Shown here piece after piece: positions 5,957 through 11,064 of a DNA stretch of 11,064 nucleotides. The DNA is from Oscillospiraceae bacterium (GTDB lineage Bacteria > Bacillota_A > Clostridia > Oscillospirales > Ruminococcaceae): the NCBI GenBank assembly GCA_017523995.1, contig JAFWUX010000119.1, forward strand, positions 1-11,064, given 5' to 3'. The position numbers were made by a program, and so were the translations under genes. The notes under the pieces are model-generated. The model was given only the letters and a program-made list of their open reading frames with translations, searched no databases and was not told where the DNA came from. Every line of letters starts with the position of its first letter. The stretch's first letter is position 1.

Positions 5957-6787
5957 TTATTCGGGCTTTGCAAGGTTTTCTTTTGCCTTTGCCCAATACT
6001 CATCCAGAGTATCCAGTCCGAGTGATGCCATTTCTTTTTTGTCTGCGAGGACAAGCTTTTCGGTCTCCTTGAACCTTCTGAGGAATTTCTCCGCGGCGTC
6101 GCGCATGGCGGTTTCCGCATCGACATGCAGATGCCGCGCCGTGTTGACGCAGGAGAACAGCAGATCGCCGAGCTCCTCGCTGATGCGGTCGCTGTCGCCG
6201 GACTGCATGGCTTCTTCCAGTTCATCGGTTTCCTTGCGGATGTACCGGAATGCATCTTCAGCATTTTCCCAGTCCATGCCTGCTCTGCCGGCACGCTTGC
6301 CGAGCTTCTGTGCATACATCAGGGCAGGGAGTGCTTTGCAGACGCCTTCCAGTGTATCGGAGGCAGTCTCCTGATGCTTGGTCTCCTTTTTGATGCTGTC
6401 CCAGTTTTTGAGGACCTCATCGCTGCCGGAGACTTCGGTTGTGCCGAACACATGCGGATGCCGGATGACGAGCTTTCTGCACAGTTCATCGCAGATGTCG
6501 TCAAATGTGAAATGGGATTGCTCCGCTTCGATCTGGCAGTGGAACACCACCTGCAGCAGAACATCGCCGAACTCCTCGCGCATCATCGGGACGCTGTCCT
6601 TGTCGATTGCCTCGACAGCCTCATAGCATTCCTCGAGCAGATCCTGCCGGATGCTCTGATGCGTCTGTTCCTTATCCCACGGGCAGCCGTTTTCGCTGCG
6701 CAGAACCTGCATGATCTGCAGCAGCTCCGCGATTGTATAATGCGGGCAGTCGCGCAGTGCTGCAAGGGTTTCTTCGCTTGTTCTCAT
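5957..6787 (-). CDS. mazG: MazG nucleoside triphosphate pyrophosphohydrolase
   Basis: This 276-aa cytosolic enzyme hydrolyses (d)NTPs to monophosphates and pyrophosphate, cleaning aberrant nucleotides. It has two MazG domains. The first has LRSENGCPWDKEQTHQSI (29-46), then EECYE (52-56) and EEFGD (71-75), the metal-binding ExxE...ExxD set. The second has ETDELEEA (186-193) and EELGD (204-208). A conserved WDSIKKET lies near 129-136. B. subtilis YabN has an additional N-terminal tetrapyrrole methylase-like domain that is absent here, so this is the short form, as in E. coli. The ATG at 6787 is chosen because homology starts soon after it (YTIAELLQIMQVLR). The extension to 6856 is a basic, hydrophobic stretch without a ribosome binding site. 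A promoter places the transcript start next to this ATG, suggesting a leaderless message. Confidence 0.94.
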   Translation of the reverse strand: MRTSEETLAALRDCPHYTIAELLQIMQVLRSENGCPWDKEQTHQSIRQDLLEECYEAVEAIDKDSVPMMREEFGDVLLQVVFHCQIEAEQSHFTFDDICDELCRKLVIRHPHVFGTTEVSGSDEVLKNWDSIKKETKHQETASDTLEGVCKALPALMYAQKLGKRAGRAGMDWENAEDAFRYIRKETDELEEAMQSGDSDRISEELGDLLFSCVNTARHLHVDAETAMRDAAEKFLRRFKETEKLVLADKKEMASLGLDTLDEYWAKAKENLAKPE

Positions 6788-6794
6788 ATAGTTT

Positions 6795-6823
6795 ATTTTA
6801 CCTCTATTTACAACAAAAAGCAA
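6795..6823 (-). promoter_or_regulatory. Promoter immediately upstream of mazG
   Basis: On the minus strand TTGCTT (6823-6818), 17 nt, TAAAAT (6800-6795). The -35 and its flanks (GCTTGCTTTTTG) match those of the promoter at 8602-8630. The predicted start is about 6788, adjacent to the mazG ATG at 6787. Confidence 0.6.
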
Positions 6824-6877
6824 GCTTTTTTTGAGATTTTTTGAAAATTTCACCATAATCCCAAAACGAAAGTGCGC

Positions 6878-6912
6878 TTTTTGCCGGATTTTAGTGATTT
6901 ACACGGCAAAAA
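6878..6912. other. Symmetric hairpin in the trpS-mazG gap
   Basis: TTTTTGCCG (6878-6886) pairs perfectly with CGGCAAAAA (6904-6912) around a 17-nt loop, starting 18 nt past the trpS stop. It may end or trim the trpS transcript. However, on either strand the T-run is in the 5' arm, so it is not a standard intrinsic terminator. Confidence 0.45.
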
Positions 6913-6930
6913 TCTGCCGCATTTGCACGA

Positions 6931-7947
6931 TTACAGGCGGTCAATGAAGCCGACGCGGCGATAAACCTTGCGGATCAGCTTGGAGGTCAGGTGATATGCC
7001 TGCTGTGCGCCGTTTGTCATGCACTCGGTAAGATATGCCTTGTCCGCGATGAGACGGGCAAACTCCGAGCGCACCGGTTCGAGGTGATCGGCAACCGCTT
7101 CGCCGACGGCGGTCTTGAAGTCGCCGTAGCCCTTGCCTGCGAACTCCGCGGTGATCTCATCCATCGTCTTGCCGGTGACGGCGCCGTAGATGGTCATGAG
7201 GTTGTTGATGCCGTCCTTGCCTTCCTTGTAGCAGACTTCCGTATCGGAATCTGTCACCGCGCGCTTGAACTTGCGCAGGATGGTATCCTTGTCATCGAGG
7301 ATGTAGACGCAGCCGTTTGCGTTCTCGTCGGATTTGGACATCTTCTTGGTCGGATCCTGCAGGGACATCAGTCTTGCGCCCTGCTTCGGGAAGTAGCCGT
7401 CCGGAACGGTGAAGGTCTCGCCGAAGCGCTGGTTGAAGCGCTGTGCGATATTGCGCGCGAGCTCAAGATGCTGCTTCTGGTCTGCGCCGATCGGGACGAG
7501 GTCTGCGTTATAGGCGAGGATATCGGCAGCCATGAGCACCGGATAGGTGAACAGACCTGCGTTGATATTATCCGCGTGCTTTGCACTCTTATCCTTGAAC
7601 TGGGTCATGCGGCTCAGCTCGCCGAACATTGTCGAGCAGGAGAGCACCCAGCTCAGCTCAGCATGGTGCGGGTTCTGGCTCTGTACGAATGTGATGCTGC
7701 GCTTGGGGTCCATGCCGCAGGCGAGCATCAGCGCGAATGCCTGCATGGTATTCTTGCGCAGCTCTGCCGGCTCCTGCATGACGGTGATCGCATGCAGATC
7801 GGCGATGGCATAGATGCATTCGTATTCTTCCTGAAGCGTATCCCAGTTGCGGACCGCGCCGATATAGTTGCCGAGCGTAAAGACGCCGGTCGGCTGGATC
7901 GCGCTGAAGATGCGCTGCTTCTTGGGCTGTGTGTTCTGTGCTTCCAT
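6931..7947 (-). CDS. trpS: Tryptophanyl-tRNA synthetase
   Basis: This 338-aa class I synthetase charges tRNA-Trp. The Rossmann-fold signature is TLGNY (24-28, the HIGH-equivalent), with DLHA (50-53), YPVLMAADIL (135-144), GADQKQHLEL (154-163) and KMSKS (202-206). Length matches the bacterial enzyme (about 330). The start at 7947 has AAGGAG 7 nt upstream. It lies 21 nt downstream of the 181-aa gene and probably shares its promoter at 8602-8630. I see no T-box: the leader before the 181-aa gene is only about 80 nt and lacks the usual T-box architecture. Downstream is a symmetric hairpin, then mazG with its own promoter. Confidence 0.97.
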   Translation of the reverse strand: MEAQNTQPKKQRIFSAIQPTGVFTLGNYIGAVRNWDTLQEEYECIYAIADLHAITVMQEPAELRKNTMQAFALMLACGMDPKRSITFVQSQNPHHAELSWVLSCSTMFGELSRMTQFKDKSAKHADNINAGLFTYPVLMAADILAYNADLVPIGADQKQHLELARNIAQRFNQRFGETFTVPDGYFPKQGARLMSLQDPTKKMSKSDENANGCVYILDDKDTILRKFKRAVTDSDTEVCYKEGKDGINNLMTIYGAVTGKTMDEITAEFAGKGYGDFKTAVGEAVADHLEPVRSEFARLIADKAYLTECMTNGAQQAYHLTSKLIRKVYRRVGFIDRL

Positions 7948-7968
7948 GTATATGCTCCTTATTTGAGA

Positions 7969-8514
7969 TTATTTCGTAGCCACAAGGGTTTCGGTGAGCT
8001 GGGCGCCTGCTGCCTTATCCTTGAGCTGTGCGGTGTGCAGCTCGCCCATGACGCGCTGATACATCAGCAGAAAGGCGCGCTCTGCCGGTGTCTGCTGACC
8101 CTGCAGCGGGTTGATCTCGATGCGGTGGATGCCCTTGGTGGTCAGGATGTAGGCATAATGCGATCTGCTGTTCGGCAGCTCGAGGGTGCGTGCGCGGTTC
8201 TCCTCGGTGACAAAGCGTGCTGCATTCGTCACGAAGATGCGGGTCGCCTGCACGACGCCCGGATAGCGCTGTGCTGCGCCGGAGTAATCGTTGCCGTTGC
8301 TGAAATAGAGATTTGCAGCACCGTTGATATAACATGCGAGCGTGGTGATGACGGTCGGAGCCATCGGCATATCGACGATGACGCCGTAGACAGTGCTCTC
8401 CTTCATGAACTGGGTGAAGTTCGAGGGCGAGAGACGGAGCGCCTGATTTCTCGTGACGAGATAGGGCTTGCTGACCGGAACGCGCTTGTTAAAGCTCGGA
8501 TTCTTGTTTGCCAT
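7969..8514 (-). CDS. Conserved-looking protein of unknown function upstream of trpS
   Basis: This is a real gene: it has AAAGGA 10 nt before the ATG, an excellent promoter, and tight linkage (21 nt) to trpS. I do not recognise the family of this 181-aa protein. There is no signal peptide and no convincing membrane helix. The N-terminal 30 residues are basic and polar. A hydrophobic alternating stretch STVYGVIVDMPM (40-51) is followed by APTVITTLACYINGAANLYF (52-71). There is a SNGNDYSGAAQ turn region (72-82), a YAYILTTKGIHRIEI strand pair (120-134), and a C-terminal helix with RAFLLMYQRVMGEL (146-159). The alternation of strands and helices suggests a compact cytosolic alpha/beta domain, perhaps profilin/roadblock-like, but that is a guess. 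A role linked to translation is only suggested by position. Confidence 0.85.
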   Translation of the reverse strand: MANKNPSFNKRVPVSKPYLVTRNQALRLSPSNFTQFMKESTVYGVIVDMPMAPTVITTLACYINGAANLYFSNGNDYSGAAQRYPGVVQATRIFVTNAARFVTEENRARTLELPNSRSHYAYILTTKGIHRIEINPLQGQQTPAERAFLLMYQRVMGELHTAQLKDKAAGAQLTETLVATK

Positions 8515-8535
8515 TTTATGTGTTTCCTTTCATAT

Positions 8536-8595
8536 CCCCGGTTTCGGGGTGTAGTGATCTTTCATGATGCATGAAATCGGTACGGAAAGCCGTAC
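8536..8595 (-). promoter_or_regulatory. Three-hairpin 5' leader of the 181-aa gene/trpS operon
   Basis: From the predicted start at 8595 on the minus strand there are three stems: GTACGG-cttt-CCGTAC (8595-8580), TTTCAT/ATGAAA (8576-8560), and CCCCG/CGGGG (8549-8536). The AAAGGA ribosome binding site follows. The first stem is the same GTACGG/CCGTAC stem that opens the rpsF leader. It may be a 5' stabilising hairpin, or a palindromic operator covering the start site. Confidence 0.5.
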
Positions 8596-8601
8596 TTTTA
8601 C

Positions 8602-8630
8602 ATTATAGCATATTTCTATGCAAAAAGCAA
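8602..8630 (-). promoter_or_regulatory. Promoter of the 181-aa gene-trpS transcript
   Basis: On the minus strand TTGCTT (8630-8625), 17 nt, TATAAT (8607-8602), with a TG extended -10. The predicted start is 8595. Confidence 0.82.
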
Positions 8631-8689
8631 GCGCAGTGAAGCAATTTTCATGCATGTTTCAAAATGAATGAGAAATGAGAACTTAGAAA

Positions 8690-8720
8690 TTGCGGTGCCG
8701 CTGCGCGGCGGGTTTATAAT
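8690..8720 (+). promoter_or_regulatory. Weak candidate promoter toward the flippase
   Basis: TTGCGG (8690-8695) and a perfect TATAAT (8715-8720) have a 19-nt spacer that is itself a GCCGC/GCGGC hairpin (8697-8709). The spacing is poor, and the flippase start is 420 nt further on, through the repeat. Confidence 0.25.
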
Positions 8721-8829
8721 CGTTGCGATTCATTTTCCTTGATGATGAATCGAACATACAGACGCATAATAATCGTCCGCAAAGCGGACTCCATCATTTC
8801 TAATTCCTGATGGGCTAATAGAGTATTAG
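8697..8829. other. Gene-free stretch with five consecutive small hairpins
   Basis: Stems in order: GCCGC/GCGGC (8697-8709), GATTCAT/ATGAATC (8727-8751), GTCCGC-aaa-GCGGAC (8775-8789), CCATCA/TGATGG (8791-8813), CTAATA-gag-TATTAG (8815-8829). There is no open frame with a ribosome binding site. The density of back-to-back stems suggests a structured RNA or another palindromic repeat that joins element A on its right. There is no second copy in the window to test this. Confidence 0.45.
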
Positions 8830-8868
8830 GCGGATTCACTTAGAAAAAGGTGGTTAAAATGAATAAGG

Positions 8869-9053
8869 TATCGCTTCGCGATGCGATTTTGAATGGGTGC
8901 CTCACTTGTAGGCACCCAAGCCCGCGAACGCTTGAACGCCGGGGGAGTTTCGCGCTCTGCGGAGCGCGACGAGGGCTCTGCCCTCGACCCGCAAGCCTTT
9001 GAAAAGGCTTGAGCGAAACTTTTGATATGATGTGCGAGCTAAACGAAGCCGCT
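8869..9053 (+). repeat. Element A, left copy (structured repeat)
   Basis: Hairpins in order: ATCGC-ttc-GCGAT (8870-8882), GGGTGCCT/AGGCACCC (8895-8917), TCGCGCTC-tgcg-GAGCGCGA (8950-8969), CGAGGGC-tct-GCCCTCG (8970-8986), AAGCCTTT-ga-AAAGGCTT (8993-9010). A 30-nt stretch (8915-8944) is identical to the reverse complement of 10986-11015. The element ends with a GAAACTTTTGATATG...TGTGCG block, then one arm (AAGCCGCT, 9046-9053) of a GCCGC hairpin whose partner arm is missing. The inverted second copy is at 10871-11064, so the pair flanks the flippase. Confidence 0.8.
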
Positions 9054-9139
9054 CAAATCAGTGCAGAATTTCGTCATGTCGGGTGTGAATGATTCGCATG
9101 CGTGAAGCATAGGCTTTAGGGATGAAAGGGGGGCGGCGG

Positions 9140-10756
9140 ATGAAACAGCAATCGGTGCTGCGCGGCTCGGTCTGGCTGATCGGATCGGCGCTGCTGGCGA
9201 AATGTCTCGGGGCAGTGTTCCGCATTCCGCTGACCGCAATGCTCGGCGGAACGGGAATGGGGTATTTTTCCTGTGCCTACGGGCTTTTTCTGCCGGTGTT
9301 CGCGCTGTCTGTTACGGGGATGAATACCGCTGTCTCCGCGGTGACGGCGCAGGCACGCGCAAAACATGATCCCGATGCGGCGGACAGTGCGGCGCACATC
9401 GCGTTTCGGATGTTCGGGCTCGGGGGTGTGGTCTGCTCCGTGATCCTGTTTTTTGCCGCAAAGCCGCTCTGTCAGGGGATGCTGCACAATCCGCAGGCGG
9501 CACCCGCTGTGCAGATGTTTGCGCCCGCGGTGCTGCTCTGCTGCCTGAACGCCGTGCTGCGCGGCATTCACGAGGGCAGCCGGAATATGGTGCCGACTTC
9601 CGTTTCACAGGTCGCGGAGGGTCTGGGCAGGGTGCTCTGCGGATTGCTGCTCTGTGCGGCAGTGCTGCGGCATGCGGATGTCATTCTGCCGCATCTGCCG
9701 CAGGGGATGACCGTGCAGTCTGCTGCCGCTGCCGCCGCAATCCTCGGCGTGACGCTTTCGACGGCAGTCGGGCTGCTGACTTTGCTCTGTTTCCCGAAAC
9801 CGCAGCGGGTCGCACATGCGCCGGTCTATCAGCCGCACACGGACAAAGCACTCCGGCGCGCGCTGCTGCGGATTCTGCTGCCGGTTGCGGCGGCATCGCT
9901 CGTGACCAATCTGACAACGCTGATTGATCTCGCTGCCGGACTGCGCCTGCTGGAGCATGCGATCCTTGCGGCACCGCTCCGGTTCGGGCAGCGGCAGGGG
10001 ATCACGCAGATGCAGGCAGCCGCACACGCAAATTTCCTGTTCGGGGCGTTCTCCGGCATGGCGATGACTGTGTTCAATCTGGTGCCCGCTGTGACGAATA
10101 TGCTCGGAAAGGGCGTATTTCCTGCGTTTGCGGCAAGCTTTGTGCAGCACAATACCGATCAGACGGAAAAGCAGGCACAGCTCTGCATGCGGCGGACGGC
10201 GTTCCTTGCCATACCTGCCGGATGCGGCATTGCAGCGCTCGCCGTCCCGATTTTGCAGGTGTTGTTTCCGTCTCGGATATCGGAATGCAGCGCTGTCTCT
10301 GTGCCGCTGATGCTGCTCGGCGCGGCAGTGATCTTTGCGGCGCTCTGTTATCCGCTGTTCAGTATGCTGCAGGCGGCAGGGCATGCCGGTGATACGGTCT
10401 CGGTGATGCTCTGCGGCGCGGCGGTCAAGCTGGTTTGCAATCTGCTGCTGATTCCGCGGTTCGGGCTCTGCGGCATTGCGGTCTCGACGGGCTGCTGTTA
10501 CGCCGTGATTCTGCTGCTGGCGCTGCGGCGGTTTCATCTGCGCACGGGAATCCGGCTGCGTCTGCTCCGCATGACATCCGGTATGCTGCTCTGCGGTGTG
10601 CTCTGTGCGCTGACAGCCTCCGCAGTGTATCAGCGGCTTGCCGGATTTCTTTCGCAGCGGGCGGCTCTGCTGGGTGCGGTCGCGGCGGGCGCTGCCGTTG
10701 ATCTGCTGCCTTTGTTGTTCCGGCGGAGTGCTGAGGTATCTCCGATGGATTTGTAA
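9140..10756 (+). CDS. SpoVB/YabM-like polysaccharide (lipid-linked) flippase
   Basis: This 538-aa integral membrane protein belongs to the MOP superfamily, polysaccharide-biosynthesis/SpoVB branch, with about 14 helices. Members flip lipid-linked sugars or peptidoglycan precursors across the membrane; the substrate here is not known. The start GSVWLIGSALLAKCLGAVFRIPL (about 9-31) and LGGTGMGYFSCAYGLF (35-50) are typical of the family, as is a central basic cytosolic loop near 222-240. The ATG at 9140 is preferred over 9122 because AAAGGGGGG sits 6 nt before it. B. subtilis yabM lies beside mazG (yabN); here the gene is about 2.3 kb from mazG and inverted. It ends VSPMDL, encoded by the head of element B. 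The sequence is rich in Ala/Leu with high GC. It is flanked by inverted copies of element A. Confidence 0.9.
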   Translation: MKQQSVLRGSVWLIGSALLAKCLGAVFRIPLTAMLGGTGMGYFSCAYGLFLPVFALSVTGMNTAVSAVTAQARAKHDPDAADSAAHIAFRMFGLGGVVCSVILFFAAKPLCQGMLHNPQAAPAVQMFAPAVLLCCLNAVLRGIHEGSRNMVPTSVSQVAEGLGRVLCGLLLCAAVLRHADVILPHLPQGMTVQSAAAAAAILGVTLSTAVGLLTLLCFPKPQRVAHAPVYQPHTDKALRRALLRILLPVAAASLVTNLTTLIDLAAGLRLLEHAILAAPLRFGQRQGITQMQAAAHANFLFGAFSGMAMTVFNLVPAVTNMLGKGVFPAFAASFVQHNTDQTEKQAQLCMRRTAFLAIPAGCGIAALAVPILQVLFPSRISECSAVSVPLMLLGAAVIFAALCYPLFSMLQAAGHAGDTVSVMLCGAAVKLVCNLLLIPRFGLCGIAVSTGCCYAVILLLALRRFHLRTGIRLRLLRMTSGMLLCGVLCALTASAVYQRLAGFLSQRAALLGAVAAGAAVDLLPLLFRRSAEVSPMDL

Positions 10757-10861
10757 TGGGGGCGCTGCCCCCAAGCCCCTGCTGGGGATTGAATCCCCAG
10801 ACCCCATGTTTATGTGTGAATTGAAGTAAGCCGCTCCTGTTTTCGTAAATGGCAGCGGCTT
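10734..10861 (+). repeat. Element B, copy 2: composite 3'-end repeat at the flippase
   Basis: The head (10734-10758) overlaps the last codons and the stop (TTTGTAATG). The core holds GGGGGC-gct-GCCCCC (about 10758-10772) and CTGGGGAT-tga-ATCCCCAG (10782-10800). The tail block CCCCAGACCCCAT (10795-10807) precedes a 20-nt GAAGT-containing spacer and the AAGCCGCT/AGCGGCTT hairpin. The order and spacing match copy 1 (297 down to 169), but the core palindrome is a different sequence. Confidence 0.7.
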
Positions 10862-10868
10862 TCATTTT
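10828..10868 (+). terminator. Terminator hairpin after the flippase
   Basis: AAGCCGCT (10828-10835) pairs with AGCGGCTT (10854-10861), with CGTAAATG in the loop, followed by TCATTTT. It is the third hairpin after the stop codon. Confidence 0.7.
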
Positions 10869-10870
10869 GG

Positions 10871-11064
10871 GCGCACAGCATATCGAAAGTTTTGGTCGAG
10901 CTTTTTCAAATGTTTGCGGGGTCGAGGGGCAGAGCCCTCGCCGCTCATGGTTTGCTTGCAAACCATTGCGCAGCAGTGCGGAACTCCCCGGCGTTCAAGC
11001 GTTCGCGGGCTTGGGCGCCTGCGATAGAGGCGCCCATTCTAAAATAGCATCCGCGCAGCGGATA
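10871..11064 (-). repeat. Element A, right copy (inverted, cut by window end)
   Basis: Read on the minus strand, the element begins at or beyond 11064. Its hairpins are ATCCGC-tgc-GCGGAT (11063-11049), GGGCGCCT/AGGCGCCC (11035-11013), ATGGTTTGC-aa-GCAAACCAT (10966-10947) and CGAGGG/CCCTCG (10940-10923). It then ends with AAAACTTTCGATATG...TGTGCG. Two stems keep pairing relative to the left copy through compensating changes, and one stem is replaced by an unrelated palindrome. The 30-nt identical block is 10986-11015. The full extent to the right is unknown. Confidence 0.8.

Noticed and set aside
6788..6856. N-terminal extension of MazG
   Set aside because: It has no ribosome binding site, a basic and hydrophobic translation unlike MazG, and it covers the predicted promoter.
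6991..8574. 527-aa plus-strand open frame across trpS and the 181-aa gene
   Set aside because: It is antisense to trpS, has no ribosome binding site, and is a product of GC-rich codon use on the real strand.
8515..8600. T-box riboswitch for the trpS operon
   Set aside because: The leader is only about 80 nt and shows neither the stem I architecture nor an antiterminator with the T-box consensus.
8859..9002. 47-codon open frame with an AGGTGG site ahead of ATG, inside element A
   Set aside because: The frame runs through the palindromes. The right copy of the repeat has an in-frame TAG soon after the equivalent position and a 1-nt indel in the conserved block, so coding is not conserved.
9122..9139. 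Upstream ATG extending the flippase by six residues
   Set aside because: This extension would translate through the AAAGGGGGG ribosome binding site. The ATG at 9140 is correctly spaced from it.
9605..10807. 400-aa minus-strand open frame across the flippase
   Set aside because: It is antisense to the flippase, has an Arg/Gln-rich low-complexity translation, and begins within element B.
8869..11064. Composite transposon around the flippase
   Set aside because: The flanking repeats are short, encode no transposase, and show no visible target duplication. They are better treated as structured intergenic repeats.

Overview
The window looks like chromosomal DNA from an anaerobic low-GC-phylum (Firmicutes/Bacillota) Clostridia member with a rather GC-rich genome, most likely an Oscillospirales/Ruminococcaceae gut bacterium. 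This is inferred from the rpsF-ssb-rpsR operon, the mazG-HU-RqcP order, strong AAGGAGG-type ribosome binding sites, TTGACA/TATAAT promoters with 17-nt spacers, and a zinc-ribbon (C+) S18. The genus assignment is inference only.

Layout. 1-300: intergenic, with a long hairpin at the left edge and a palindromic 3'-end cassette. 301-2858 (minus): a two-gene operon of an EamA/DMT-type exporter and an NhaC-family antiporter, joined by an ATGA overlap. 3111-3719 (minus): cytidylate-kinase-like P-loop protein, divergent from the ribosomal operon, each with a near-consensus promoter. 4042-5200 (plus): rpsF-ssb-rpsR behind a structured leader. 5201-5362: two back-to-back terminators where converging transcripts meet. 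5363-8514 (minus): an unrecognised 181-aa protein, trpS, mazG, an HU protein and the S4-domain ribosome rescue factor RqcP, in transcription order, with promoters ahead of the 181-aa gene and mazG. 8515-9139: a long gene-free stretch packed with hairpins. 9140-10756 (plus): a SpoVB/YabM-type lipid/polysaccharide flippase. 10757-11064: palindromic repeats.

Most genes are housekeeping: translation (S6, S18, TrpRS, RqcP), replication and nucleoid (SSB, HU), nucleotide sanitation (MazG) and transport. The mazG-HU-rqcP run is the core of the B. subtilis yabM-yabN-yabO-yabP-yabQ neighbourhood, but the sporulation genes yabP/yabQ are absent at the expected place, and the flippase lies nearby in the opposite orientation.

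The least ordinary part is the non-coding structure. (1) A repeat (element A) occurs as two inverted copies flanking the flippase; their hairpin stems differ by compensating changes, while a 30-nt block is identical. (2) A second composite repeat (element B) sits at the 3' ends of two unrelated genes, nhaC and the flippase. It starts inside or against the last codons, supplies a TTTGTAATG stop context, and runs through a variable palindromic core to a GCCGC...CGTAAATG...GCGGC hairpin. (3) Two operons, rpsF and the 181-aa gene/trpS, have the same GTACGG...CCGTAC hairpin exactly at the predicted transcription start. No defence system, prophage, IS transposase, CRISPR array, tRNA or rRNA was seen.
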